Source: Burkholderiales bacterium
Lineage (GTDB): Bacteria > Pseudomonadota > Gammaproteobacteria > Burkholderiales > Burkholderiaceae_E
Assembly: GCA_026399875.1 (NCBI GenBank)
Contig: JAPLQF010000025.1
Coordinates: forward strand, 1 to 64,000
Direction: 5' to 3'
DNA length: 64,000 bases
Shown here: positions 42,818 through 51,385 of the stretch, piece by piece
Position numbering within the stretch: position 1 is the stretch's first letter
Layout: the number at the start of each line of letters is the position of its first letter
The notes under the pieces: model-generated
What the model was told of the DNA's origin: nothing
Seen by the model: only the letters and a program-made list of their open reading frames with translations
The model's database searches: none
Program-made: the position numbers and the translations under genes

Positions 42818-44695
42818 ATGAGTAATCTCTTGAGGATCGGCAGCAGTGCACTGAATGCAGCATCGATCCAGTTGCAAACCACCGGCCAGAACATTGCCAA
42901 CGCCTCGACGCCCGGCTATGTGCGCCGTGAAGCCATCCTGCAGGAGGCCGGCAATAACGGGCTCTCGGGCTTCATCGGTCAGGGTGTCAATGTTGCCCAG
43001 ATTCAGCGGGTCTACGACGAATTCCTGGTGCGCGAGTCGAATGCGAACCGCTCCGGCGCTGCGCAGGACACGGCCCGCAGCGATGGCCTGAACCGGCTCG
43101 ACAATCTGTTCGGTGATCCTGAAACCGGCATGGGAGCGGCTTACGACTCGCTGGTGTCGTCGTTTGCCGATGTGACCGCGCATCCTGCCGATTCGTCGGC
43201 GCGCAGCGCGGTACTCGCGCAAGTCTCGGCCTTTGCCAGTCGTGCTGCCCAGATCGACGGACAGATGCAGCAATTGGCCTCGTCGGCGCACGGACAGATG
43301 TCGACCGAGATCAACAAGGCGAACGACACACTGAAGTCGCTGGCGGCGCTCAATCAGCGGCTTGGCAATGCGCATGCCTCGCTCTCTACCCCGAACAATC
43401 TCTACGACGAGCGCGACAAACTGCTGGGCGATCTGAATGCAGTCATGCGCGCCAATGCCACCATCGGTGCCAATGGCGCGGTCACGGTCGCCTCGTCGCG
43501 CGGTGAGCCGCTGGTAGTGGGCAACAATTTTGCGCAGCTCAAGCTGGTGAGCAATGAACTCGACGCCAGCAAGCTGGATGTCCAGGTGATGCGCTCCAAT
43601 GGCACATCGGTTCAGCTGGCGCCCTCCGAGCTCGGCGGCAAACTCGCGGGCCTGGCGCAGTTCGCCGACAGCGATGTCGGCGAGGCGAGGGCTCGACTCG
43701 GACAGATCACTGCTGCGGTTGCGATCAGCTTCAACAACCGCCAGGCGCTCGGCATCGATGCCAGCGGCACGGCCGGGCAGGCGCTGTTCGGGATTGGTTC
43801 GCCGACCGTGTCGCCGGTGGCAGCCAATACCGGTAACGCGCAGATCACTGCAGCCATCACCACCGGCAGCGCACTGAAGGCGAGCGACTATTCGATCAGT
43901 TTCGACGGCACCCAATACAGCCTGACTCGACTGTCGGACAGCAATGTCCAGACTTTCGCCTCGCTGCCCCAGGTGGTCGACGGGCTGACGGTCTCGCTGG
44001 GGTCGGGTACTCCGGCCGCCGGTGACAAGTTCTTGTTGCGCGCCGCCAGCTCCTATGTGTCGGGCGTCACATCGATGCTGACCAATCCGTCGCGTCTCGC
44101 CACTGCGCTGCCGGTGACGACGGTTCCGGGTTCCGCCAATACCGGCGACCTGTCGGCCAGCGGCCTCGACATCTCGGCCATTGGCGCCAATACCAGTCAG
44201 CCGGTCTCGATCTCCTTCACCGGCACCGGCACCTTCAATGTCACCGGTACTGGCACGGGCAATCCGACCGGGCTGACCTACAGCCCCGGTATGACACTCA
44301 GCTACAACGGCTGGTCCTTGAAACTGTCTGGCGCTCCCAAGGCTGGCGACACGATGCAGGTCGTGGCGACGGTCAATCCGGCGGGTGACAACCGCAACGC
44401 GAGGGCGATGCAGTCGCTTGGCGATGCGAGCAATGTCGACGGCGCCAAGGTCATCGACCGCTATGCCGATCTGGTGGGCGAAGTCGGTACGCGAGCGCAA
44501 TCGGCCAAGGCGACCGGCGATATGAGTCAGCGGCTCTTCGACGACGCTGAAAGCGCCCGGACATCGGTTTCGGGCGTCAATCTCGACGAAGAAGCCGCCC
44601 GCATGCTGGAGTATCAGCAGGCCTATCAGGCGGCGGCCAAGGTGATCGCCACCGCCAACCAGATGTTCCAGTCGCTGCTGCAGTCGTTTGCCTGA
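42818..44695 (+). CDS. flgK: Hook-filament junction protein FlgK (HAP1)
   Basis: FlgK is the first junction protein between hook and filament. The 625 residues have the N-terminal NLLRIGSSALNAASIQLQTT, GQNIANASTPGYVRREAILQ and the C-terminal SGVNLDEEAARMLEYQQAYQ followed by AAAKVIATANQMFQSLLQSF. The central part is Thr/Gly/Ser-rich. GGAGG precedes ATG 42818. A long antisense open frame across it is only a codon-bias shadow. Confidence 0.97.
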   Translation: MSNLLRIGSSALNAASIQLQTTGQNIANASTPGYVRREAILQEAGNNGLSGFIGQGVNVAQIQRVYDEFLVRESNANRSGAAQDTARSDGLNRLDNLFGDPETGMGAAYDSLVSSFADVTAHPADSSARSAVLAQVSAFASRAAQIDGQMQQLASSAHGQMSTEINKANDTLKSLAALNQRLGNAHASLSTPNNLYDERDKLLGDLNAVMRANATIGANGAVTVASSRGEPLVVGNNFAQLKLVSNELDASKLDVQVMRSNGTSVQLAPSELGGKLAGLAQFADSDVGEARARLGQITAAVAISFNNRQALGIDASGTAGQALFGIGSPTVSPVAANTGNAQITAAITTGSALKASDYSISFDGTQYSLTRLSDSNVQTFASLPQVVDGLTVSLGSGTPAAGDKFLLRAASSYVSGVTSMLTNPSRLATALPVTTVPGSANTGDLSASGLDISAIGANTSQPVSISFTGTGTFNVTGTGTGNPTGLTYSPGMTLSYNGWSLKLSGAPKAGDTMQVVATVNPAGDNRNARAMQSLGDASNVDGAKVIDRYADLVGEVGTRAQSAKATGDMSQRLFDDAESARTSVSGVNLDEEAARMLEYQQAYQAAAKVIATANQMFQSLLQSFA

Positions 44696-44733
44696 ACGCC
44701 CTGACCGGGTCCTGAATTTCATCGGAGAACATC

Positions 44734-45642
44734 ATGCGGATTGCCACCGGTTACGCCCAGAAAGTGGCGCTCGACGGCATCACCGATCGCCAGGCCGCGC
44801 TGATCAAGTCGCAGGAGCAACTGAGCTCGGGCAAGCGGATCAATCGCCCGTCCGACGATCCGGCCGCTGCCGCCGAGGCAGAGAAGGTGCGCTCGCGTCA
44901 GGCCCGAATGGATGCTGAAAAACGGGCAGTCGGCTATGCGCAGCAGCAGCTCTCGAACGCTGACAGCACGATCGGCGATGCCACGTCTTTGCTTCAGACC
45001 GCCCGCGAGACCCTGCTGCGTGGCGCCAATGCGACGAACAACACTTCCGATCGGCTCACCCTCGGCGCCAACCTCAGCGCGATCCGTGAGCAGCTGCTTG
45101 CCGTGGCCAACCGCTCCGACGGCACCGGCGGTTTCGTGTTCGGCGGCCAGGGCGCGACCAGCGCACCGATTGCGGCCGACGGTACAACTTATAACGCCCA
45201 GCCGGGGACGGTCCAGGTCGGTCAGGAGCTTTCCAGCCCGGTCTCGCTCGACGGTCGCGCAAACTTTACCGCATCGCCGACCGCCACTGGCACCGAGAGC
45301 ATCTTTGCGCAGCTCGACGCGGCGATCGCGGTCTTCAAGGATCCGACCGCCACCGCGGCGAGCGCCGCAGCGATCGCTCAGTCAACGCTGGGCAGCGTCG
45401 ATCGATCGATCGATCGCCTCAGCGTGACCCGGGCGACGGTGGGTGAGCGGCTCAATGCGATCGATACCCATCTGAGAGATCTTGAAAAGGGGACGATCGA
45501 CAATGCCGCGCGGATGTCGAGCCTGGTCGATGTCGATTTTGCAGCGGCGATTTCCAGCATGGCGCAGAACCAGACGACGGTCGAAGCCGCGCTCAAGAGC
45601 TACTCGACGATCGCCAGGATGTCGCTGTTCAACTTCCTCTGA
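44734..45642 (+). CDS. flgL: Hook-filament junction protein FlgL (HAP3)
   Basis: Second junction protein, related to flagellin. The 302 residues contain the N-terminal ALIKSQEQLSSGKRINRPSD and DDPAAAAEAEKVRSRQARMD, a middle part around GTGGFVFGGQGATSAPI, and the C-terminal DVDFAAAISSMAQNQTTVEA. A (CGAT) tetranucleotide run at 45399-45416 lies in the coding sequence around residues 222-228. Last gene of the flgB-L operon. Confidence 0.96.
   Translation: MRIATGYAQKVALDGITDRQAALIKSQEQLSSGKRINRPSDDPAAAAEAEKVRSRQARMDAEKRAVGYAQQQLSNADSTIGDATSLLQTARETLLRGANATNNTSDRLTLGANLSAIREQLLAVANRSDGTGGFVFGGQGATSAPIAADGTTYNAQPGTVQVGQELSSPVSLDGRANFTASPTATGTESIFAQLDAAIAVFKDPTATAASAAAIAQSTLGSVDRSIDRLSVTRATVGERLNAIDTHLRDLEKGTIDNAARMSSLVDVDFAAAISSMAQNQTTVEAALKSYSTIARMSLFNFL
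45399..45416. repeat. Short CGAT tetranucleotide run inside flgL
   Basis: CGATCGATCGATCGATCG, four and a half units, encoding V-D-R-S-I-D-R in flgL. A gain or loss of one unit would shift the frame and remove the C-terminal D0 helix, abolishing the junction. The tract is short for known phase-variable loci. Confidence 0.7.
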
Positions 45643-45743
45643 CGCCGCCTGCGGGTTGAGTCCGGCACGCCGCAGACAGCGCGGGTGCAGACGAGTAAGG
45701 GCGGTGCGGTACGATTGGCGCTCTGCCGCCTGATGGTTCATCC

Positions 45744-47636
45744 GTGGACTCGCCCTTCGCGCCTCATCGGTTTCGAATCCTGCTGGTCGAGGACGACCCT
45801 GCCTGGCAGCACCTGATCGTCGAGGGTCTGGCCGAGCAGGGCATCGACGTTCAGACCGTCGGGAGCGCCGCTCGGGCCATCGAATCGCTCGATGCGGCTT
45901 TTCCGGCTGCCGTTCTGGTCGATGCCTTCCTGCCCGAGGGCAATGGGTTCGATGCCTGCGCCCGATTGCGCGGGCATATGGGCGACCGGGCGATTCCGAT
46001 CGTGGTGCTCGCCGGCCAGGACAATGAAGCGTCGATTGAACGGGCTTTCGAGTCGGGCGCAAGCGATTTTTTTGTCAAGTCGCTCCAGTGGAAGCTGCTC
46101 GCCCAGCGACTGTCCCAACTGGTGGCGACTGCCCGGTTGCGCTCCGAGATCGTCAGCAGCCGCCGTCGCCTGGACCGCGCCAAGGGGCTGGCCGCGCGGG
46201 CCAGCCAGACTGCCCGCGAGGCGCGCGATCTGGCCTGGCGCGATGCCTTGACCGGATGGCTCAGCCGCACCGGTTTTCTGAAGTTGGCCCAGGGGCTGCT
46301 CGATGACTCGCAGGTGAGCGGCGAGCAGCGAGCCGCACTGCTGCTGATCGATCTCGACCGCTTCAAGCGACTCAATGATTCGCTGGGGACCGATGCCGGA
46401 GATGAAACCCTGTGCGAGGTGGCGAACCGTCTGCAGCGGGCTTTTCGCAACCTGCCGGGTCTTGCCATGGGGCGCTTGGCCAGTGATGAGTTCGCGATCC
46501 TCTTTCAGTCGCTGCCGACTGGGCGGGCAGCCGAACGTGCCGCCCAGATCGCCCTGACCGCGTTGCGCCGGCCGATCGACTGTGGCGGCCTGGAGTTCGT
46601 GCAGAGCGCCTCGATCGGGATTGCCCTCACCCGCATTCCCTGTGGCATCGAATCGATGATGGTCAAGGCCGGGCAGGCGCTGTCGGGGGCCAAGCTCGCA
46701 GGGGGCAATACCGCGCGGACATTCGTCGGCACGCTCGGGTCTTCCGACCGGGATCGCTTCGATCTCGAAAACGCCCTGCATCAGGCGCTCGATCGCGATG
46801 AGCTGCGACTTCATTACCAGCCGATCATCGATCCGGCGACGCATCGTCTGGCCGGCCTGGAGGCGCTGATGCGCTGGCAGCATGACGACCGGCTCCTCTA
46901 TCCGGACGAGTTCATCCCGCTGGCAGAAGAGACATCGCTGATTTTCAGGATGGGCGAATGGGCGGTCGGCGAGGCACTGCGCCAGACCAGCCGATGGCGG
47001 GAGGCGGGGCTGATGGTGCCGACCGTCTCGGTCAACATCCATGTGCGTCATCTCGAGCAGCCCGAACTGGCCGAGGCGGTGTCCAAAGCCCTCGAATCGA
47101 CCGGCCTCGACTCTTCGACGCTGGAGCTCGAGCTGACCGAGACCGGGGTCATGCGCGACATCAAACGCTCGCTCGGCAGCCTGCATGGGCTGAAGCAACT
47201 CGGCGTGCGTCTGGCGCTCGACGATTTCGGCACCGGTTATTCGTCGCTCGCCTATCTCACGCAATTGCCGATCGACACGCTCAAGATCGACCGCTCCTTC
47301 ATCGATCAGCTCGGCGAAAACGGGCAAAGCCGCGCGGTCGTGCGCTCGATTACCGCGCTGGCGCAGGCGCTCGGCCTGTCGACGGTGGCCGAGGGCGTCG
47401 AGACGCGATCGCAACTCGATTCGTTGCGGGCGCTCGGTTGCAATGAAGTGCAGGGTTATCTGTTTGCCCGACCCATGCCGGCCGATGACTTGCCACAATG
47501 GTGGTCGGGCTTCCAGGGCATGGTGCCGGGCCCGGTGTCGGCGCGTGGCGGCAAGCCTCCGGGTTTCGTTGCGCGTGGCAACTTTCCCATCCTGCCCATG
47601 GCTGATTCATCGCCACTGGGCGCGATCTATGTCTGA
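45744..47636 (+). CDS. Response regulator with degenerate GGDEF and intact EAL domain
   Basis: A 630-residue cyclic di-GMP enzyme. Receiver domain at about residues 10-130 ([18 protein letters not shown]; phospho-acceptor in [13 protein letters not shown]; the switch lysine in FFVKS). A GGDEF-type domain follows at about 185-330, but its signature reads RLASDEF instead of GGDEF, so cyclase activity is unlikely. The EAL domain (about 345-590) keeps the catalytic residues: [44 protein letters not shown] and VAEGVE. It should be a phosphodiesterase, lowering cyclic di-GMP and favouring motility, in keeping with its place just after flgL. Start GTG 45744. Its sensor kinase is not in the window. 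Confidence 0.9.
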   Translation: MDSPFAPHRFRILLVEDDPAWQHLIVEGLAEQGIDVQTVGSAARAIESLDAAFPAAVLVDAFLPEGNGFDACARLRGHMGDRAIPIVVLAGQDNEASIERAFESGASDFFVKSLQWKLLAQRLSQLVATARLRSEIVSSRRRLDRAKGLAARASQTAREARDLAWRDALTGWLSRTGFLKLAQGLLDDSQVSGEQRAALLLIDLDRFKRLNDSLGTDAGDETLCEVANRLQRAFRNLPGLAMGRLASDEFAILFQSLPTGRAAERAAQIALTALRRPIDCGGLEFVQSASIGIALTRIPCGIESMMVKAGQALSGAKLAGGNTARTFVGTLGSSDRDRFDLENALHQALDRDELRLHYQPIIDPATHRLAGLEALMRWQHDDRLLYPDEFIPLAEETSLIFRMGEWAVGEALRQTSRWREAGLMVPTVSVNIHVRHLEQPELAEAVSKALESTGLDSSTLELELTETGVMRDIKRSLGSLHGLKQLGVRLALDDFGTGYSSLAYLTQLPIDTLKIDRSFIDQLGENGQSRAVVRSITALAQALGLSTVAEGVETRSQLDSLRALGCNEVQGYLFARPMPADDLPQWWSGFQGMVPGPVSARGGKPPGFVARGNFPILPMADSSPLGAIYV

Positions 47637-47664
47637 AGTCAGCTGTAAGGACCGATTCGATTTC

Positions 47665-48324
47665 ATGAACCAGGATGAACTGAAACAGGCGGTCGCCCGG
47701 GCGGCCATCGATCATCTTGTCGATGGCGCGGTCGTCGGCGTCGGCAGCGGCTCGACGGTGGCGCTTTTCATTCGCGAACTCGGCCAGATCCGAAATCGCT
47801 TCAAAGGCGCGGTGTCGAGCTCCGAGCTCAGCACCCGGCTGCTGCGTGAAGAGGGCATTGATGTCCTGCCGCTCGAGGCGGTGGGCAGCATTCCGGTGTA
47901 TGTCGATGGTGCCGACGAGATCGATCCGGGCCTGCGGATGATCAAGGGCGGGGGGGGTGCGCTCACCCGCGAGAAGATCATCGCGGCCATCGCAGAGCGC
48001 TTCGTCTGCATCGTCGACCAATCCAAGGTGGTGCCGGTGTTGGGCGGTTTTCCTCTGCCGGTCGAGATCATTCCGATGGCCGGTCGCCAGTTGATCAGCG
48101 CATTTGGCCGTCTTGGTGCCGAGGCACGTTGGCGCAAGGGCTATTTCACCGACAACGGCAACCCGATACTGGACGTTCACGGACTGATGATTGATGATCC
48201 GGTTGGGCTCGAGACCGAGCTCAACCAGTGGCCGGGGGTGGTCACGGTGGGACTTTTCGCCCGCCGAGGCGCTGATGTCGCGCTGGTTTCCGACCCGAAA
48301 GGTATCCTGACTTTAACCCTCTGA
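47665..48324 (+). CDS. rpiA: Ribose-5-phosphate isomerase A
   Basis: RpiA interconverts ribose 5-phosphate and ribulose 5-phosphate in the pentose phosphate pathway. The 219 residues start [10 protein letters not shown] and contain [39 protein letters not shown] (the phosphate loop) and VDQSKVV. An alternative start at 47629 would overlap the previous gene. The glycine loop is encoded by an 8-base G run at about 47950-47957. This gene marks the right border of the flagellar region. Confidence 0.96.
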   Translation: MNQDELKQAVARAAIDHLVDGAVVGVGSGSTVALFIRELGQIRNRFKGAVSSSELSTRLLREEGIDVLPLEAVGSIPVYVDGADEIDPGLRMIKGGGGALTREKIIAAIAERFVCIVDQSKVVPVLGGFPLPVEIIPMAGRQLISAFGRLGAEARWRKGYFTDNGNPILDVHGLMIDDPVGLETELNQWPGVVTVGLFARRGADVALVSDPKGILTLTL

Positions 48325-48329
48325 CATCA

Positions 48330-49754
48330 ATGCCGACCGACCTTACCCAATCCTCATCGGCTGCAGGCCGCCCGCGCCCCACCCTCGGTGCTCGCGAGGC
48401 GGTTGCAATCGTGGTCGGCATCGTGATCGGTGCCGGCATCTTCAAGGCCCCGTCTCTGGTTGCGATGAATTCGCCCAGCCCGTTCTGGATGATGCTCGCC
48501 TGGGCCCTTGGCGGTCTGATCTCGATCATCGGCGCCTTGTGCTATTGCGAATTAGCCACGGCCTATCCGAGCGCGGGCGGCGACTACCACTTCCTGCAAC
48601 GGGCCTTCGGTCGCAGGCTGTCGTTTCTGTTTGGCTGGAGCCGCTTTTCGGTGATCACCACCGGTTCGATCGCCTTGCTCGCCTTTGTCTTTGGCGACTA
48701 CATGACGCAGGTGCTGCCGCTCGGTCCGGGGTCCTCCGCGATCTGGGGCGTTGCCGCGGTACTGCTGCTGACCGTCTTCAACGTCCTGGGTGTGCGACAG
48801 GGAGCGGCGATTCAGGTGCTGCTCACCGGCGTCGAGGTGGCGGGTCTGATGCTGGTCTTTGCAGCCGGTGTGGTGGCGGCGACCAACGGACTGGGAGCGT
48901 CTGCTGCCACCGTCGATGTTGCGGCATCGACCTCGGCTGCCGGCGCGTTTTCGCTGCCGGCCTTCGGTCTGGCGATGGTCTTTGTGCTGCTGACCTTCGG
49001 CGGCTGGAATGAGGCTGCCTACATCAGTGCCGAGATGCGCGATCGCAATCGCACCATGGTGCCTGTGATGGTCGGTTCGATCCTGCTGATCACCGTCCTT
49101 TACCTTGCGGCCAACTGGGCCTATCTTGCCGGCCTCGGTATGGCGGGCATGGCGAGCTCGAAGGCGGTCGCGGCCGATCTGCTGCGTATCAGTTTCGGCA
49201 AGCCCGGTGAGGTGCTGATTTCGCTGATGGTGGCGGTCGCGGCACTGACCTCAATCAACGCGACCATGATGGTGGGCGCGCGTTCCAACTTCGCGGTCGG
49301 TCAGGACTGGGCAGCGCTTGGCCGGCTCGGCGTGTGGGTCGAAGATCGCGGCACGCCTGTCAATGCGCTGTGGGCGCAGTGTGCCTTTGCGCTGCTGCTG
49401 ATGCTGCTGGGCATCGCGACCGGTGGCGGTTTTGCGACCATGGTTGAATACACCGCCCCGGTGTTCTGGCTGTTCTTCCTGCTCGCCGGCATCAGCCTCT
49501 TCGTGCTGCGCATCCGTGAGCCGAACGCGCCCAGGCCGTTCAGGGTGCCGCTCTATCCGGTGCTGCCGCTCGCGTTTTGCATGGCTTGCGCCTATATGCT
49601 CTGGTCGAGTCTGAGCTATGTCGGCGGCAACACCTTCCTTGGTGTCAATGCCGCCTGGGTCGGCGTGGCTGTGCTGGCTTCGGGCGCTGTGCTGATGCTG
49701 CTGGTCAGCCGATCTGGCGGACCTGCTGCCGGTCAGGCCGAAGGCGGCACGTAG
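48330..49754 (+). CDS. APC-superfamily amino acid permease
   Basis: A 474-residue membrane transporter with about 12 hydrophobic segments. The first has [17 protein letters not shown], the unwound substrate-binding motif of the amino acid-polyamine-organocation superfamily; a later one has [18 protein letters not shown], reminiscent of LAT-type and other APC exchangers. The substrate cannot be told from sequence. It starts five bases after rpiA, so it may be co-transcribed, and its last 22 bases overlap the end of the convergent yggX. Confidence 0.85.
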   Translation: MPTDLTQSSSAAGRPRPTLGAREAVAIVVGIVIGAGIFKAPSLVAMNSPSPFWMMLAWALGGLISIIGALCYCELATAYPSAGGDYHFLQRAFGRRLSFLFGWSRFSVITTGSIALLAFVFGDYMTQVLPLGPGSSAIWGVAAVLLLTVFNVLGVRQGAAIQVLLTGVEVAGLMLVFAAGVVAATNGLGASAATVDVAASTSAAGAFSLPAFGLAMVFVLLTFGGWNEAAYISAEMRDRNRTMVPVMVGSILLITVLYLAANWAYLAGLGMAGMASSKAVAADLLRISFGKPGEVLISLMVAVAALTSINATMMVGARSNFAVGQDWAALGRLGVWVEDRGTPVNALWAQCAFALLLMLLGIATGGGFATMVEYTAPVFWLFFLLAGISLFVLRIREPNAPRPFRVPLYPVLPLAFCMACAYMLWSSLSYVGGNTFLGVNAAWVGVAVLASGAVLMLLVSRSGGPAAGQAEGGT

Positions 49755-50005
49755 CCGGTGGCCTGATCCACATCGCCGCCGAAAAAAAAGCTTTCCATCT
49801 GTGTGGCGAGGTATTTGCGCGCCCGCACATCGGCCAGATTGAGCCGGTTCTCGTTGACCAGCATCGTCTGATGCTTGAGCCAGGCCTGCCAGGCGTCTTT
49901 CGAGACGTTCTCGTAGATGCGCTTGCCGAGTTCGCCCGGATAGGGCGGGAAGTCGAGGCCTTCGGCCTCCTTCTGAAGCTTGATGCACTGAACGGTTCGG
50001 GCCAT
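49733..50005 (-). CDS. yggX: YggX-type iron-trafficking / oxidative damage protection protein
   Basis: A 90-residue protein that protects iron-sulphur clusters from oxidative damage in enterobacteria. The sequence is nearly textbook: [60 protein letters not shown] and [16 protein letters not shown]. It lies 37 bases downstream of argA on the same strand and is probably read with it. Its tail overlaps the APC permease gene. Confidence 0.96.
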   Translation of the reverse strand: MARTVQCIKLQKEAEGLDFPPYPGELGKRIYENVSKDAWQAWLKHQTMLVNENRLNLADVRARKYLATQMESFFFGGDVDQATGYVPPSA

Positions 50006-50042
50006 GACAATCCTTCGAAAGTTTGCGTTGCGAGCAGCGGTC

Positions 50043-51365
50043 TCAGGCGAGCGTCTTGAGCAGCACCTGAGATTTGCGCTGCCAGTTGTACAGGTTCTTG
50101 CGCGATCGGGGCAAATCGTCGACCGTGCCCGGGATGAAACCGCGCTTCAGGAACCAGTGTCCGGTACGGGTGGTCAGTACGAAGAGCCGCTTCACACCTG
50201 ACGCCCGTGCCCTTTGCTCGATGCGCTTGAGCAGCCGTTCTCCATCGCCCTGGCCCTGAACATTGGGGTTGACCGCCAGACAGGCGAGTTCGCCCATGGC
50301 CTCATCGGCGAACGCATAGAGTGCGGCACAGCCGAAGATCACGCCATCGTGTTCGATCACGGTGAAGTTGGTGATTTCGCGTTCGATCAGGCTGCGGTCG
50401 CGCTTGACCAGCGTGCCGTCTTCCTCGAGCGGCCGGATCAGAGCGATGATGCCGCCGACATCGTCCTGCCCGGCTTCTCGTAGCGCCTCGAGGGTTTCTT
50501 CAACCACCATCGAGCCGACACCGTCGTGCAGGAAGAGCTCGAGCAGCACCGAGCCGTCGAGGGAAAAAGGCACGATGTGGGCGCGTGCAACGCCGCCGTC
50601 GCAGGCCTTCAGGGCATAACTCAGATAGGCGGCGGCGTCGGCAGGCAGCTGCCCGGCATCGAGCAGCGAGCGCGCGAGGCCCTCGGTGATTTCGGTCATC
50701 ACCCGCCCCTGATCGTCGCGCACGCCGTCGGTTTCGGTCACGAAGATCAGCTTGTCGGCATCGAGCGCGATGGCGGTGGCGGTGGCCAGATCCTCCATCG
50801 ACAGGTTGAAGGCTTCGCCGGTGGGCGAAAAGCCGAGTGGCGGCAAAAGCACCAGGGAGTCGTTGGCCAGAGCCAGCCGGATGGCTGAGGTGTCGACCTT
50901 TCTGACCAGTCCGGTATGTTCGAAATCGACACCGTCGACGATACCGACCGGCCTGGCGGTCACGAAGTTGCCGGAGATGACGCGAACGGTCGAGTGCGCC
51001 ATCGGGGTATTGGGCAGGCCTTGCGAGAAAGCGGCTTCGATGTCCAGACGGGTCTCACCGGCGGCTTCCTTGGCGCATTCGAGGGCCAGCGCATCGGTGA
51101 TCCGGACACTGCCGTGATAGCGGCTTTGCGCACCCCGCAGGGTCATCTGCTCATCGATCTGAGGGCGTGAGCCAAAGACCAGCACCAGCCGCATGCCCAT
51201 GGCGTGCAGCAGACTCAAGTCCTGCGCGAGGGTGTTCAGCCGCCCGTCAGTCACCAGTTCGCCGGCAAAGCCGATGACCAGTGTCTTGCCTCGAAAAGCG
51301 TGGATATAAGGCGCCACGGCACGAAGCCAGGCGACGAACTGCGGATGCTCGGCGTTTTCGTTCAT
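50043..51365 (-). CDS. argA: N-acetylglutamate synthase ArgA
   Basis: First step of arginine biosynthesis: acetylation of glutamate by acetyl-CoA. The 440 residues combine an N-terminal amino acid kinase-like regulatory domain ([40 protein letters not shown]) with a C-terminal GNAT acetyltransferase domain ([40 protein letters not shown]). The first domain is the arginine-feedback part in E. coli. The start codon lies 10.5 bases from the centre of a palindromic ATTATAAT, so transcription may begin on the A of the ATG. Confidence 0.96.
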   Translation of the reverse strand: MNENAEHPQFVAWLRAVAPYIHAFRGKTLVIGFAGELVTDGRLNTLAQDLSLLHAMGMRLVLVFGSRPQIDEQMTLRGAQSRYHGSVRITDALALECAKEAAGETRLDIEAAFSQGLPNTPMAHSTVRVISGNFVTARPVGIVDGVDFEHTGLVRKVDTSAIRLALANDSLVLLPPLGFSPTGEAFNLSMEDLATATAIALDADKLIFVTETDGVRDDQGRVMTEITEGLARSLLDAGQLPADAAAYLSYALKACDGGVARAHIVPFSLDGSVLLELFLHDGVGSMVVEETLEALREAGQDDVGGIIALIRPLEEDGTLVKRDRSLIEREITNFTVIEHDGVIFGCAALYAFADEAMGELACLAVNPNVQGQGDGERLLKRIEQRARASGVKRLFVLTTRTGHWFLKRGFIPGTVDDLPRSRKNLYNWQRKSQVLLKTLA

Positions 51366-51371
51366 CGCAGC

Positions 51372-51379
51372 ATTATAAT
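51372..51379. promoter_or_regulatory. Palindromic -10 element shared by argA and hrpA
   Basis: ATTATAAT is its own reverse complement and so presents TATAAT on both strands. Using the standard distance from -10 to start site, transcription would begin at 51365 on the minus strand, the A of the argA ATG, and at 51386 on the plus strand, the G of the likely hrpA GTG. Both mRNAs would be leaderless. No convincing -35 is seen on either side. Confidence 0.5.
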
Positions 51380-51385
51380 TTGCCG

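Noticed and set aside
42764-44722. 652-codon open frame antisense to flgK
   Set aside because: High-GC codon bias leaves the opposite strand open; the translated sequence is Arg/His/Gln-rich with no recognisable domain, while flgK is certain.
45738-47498. 586-codon open frame antisense to the EAL response regulator
   Set aside because: Same shadow effect; no domain and no ribosome-binding site, and the plus-strand gene has all catalytic motifs.
47950-47957. G8 homopolymer in rpiA as a possible phase-variable tract
   Set aside because: It encodes the conserved Gly-rich phosphate loop of an essential-type enzyme, so codon constraint explains it.
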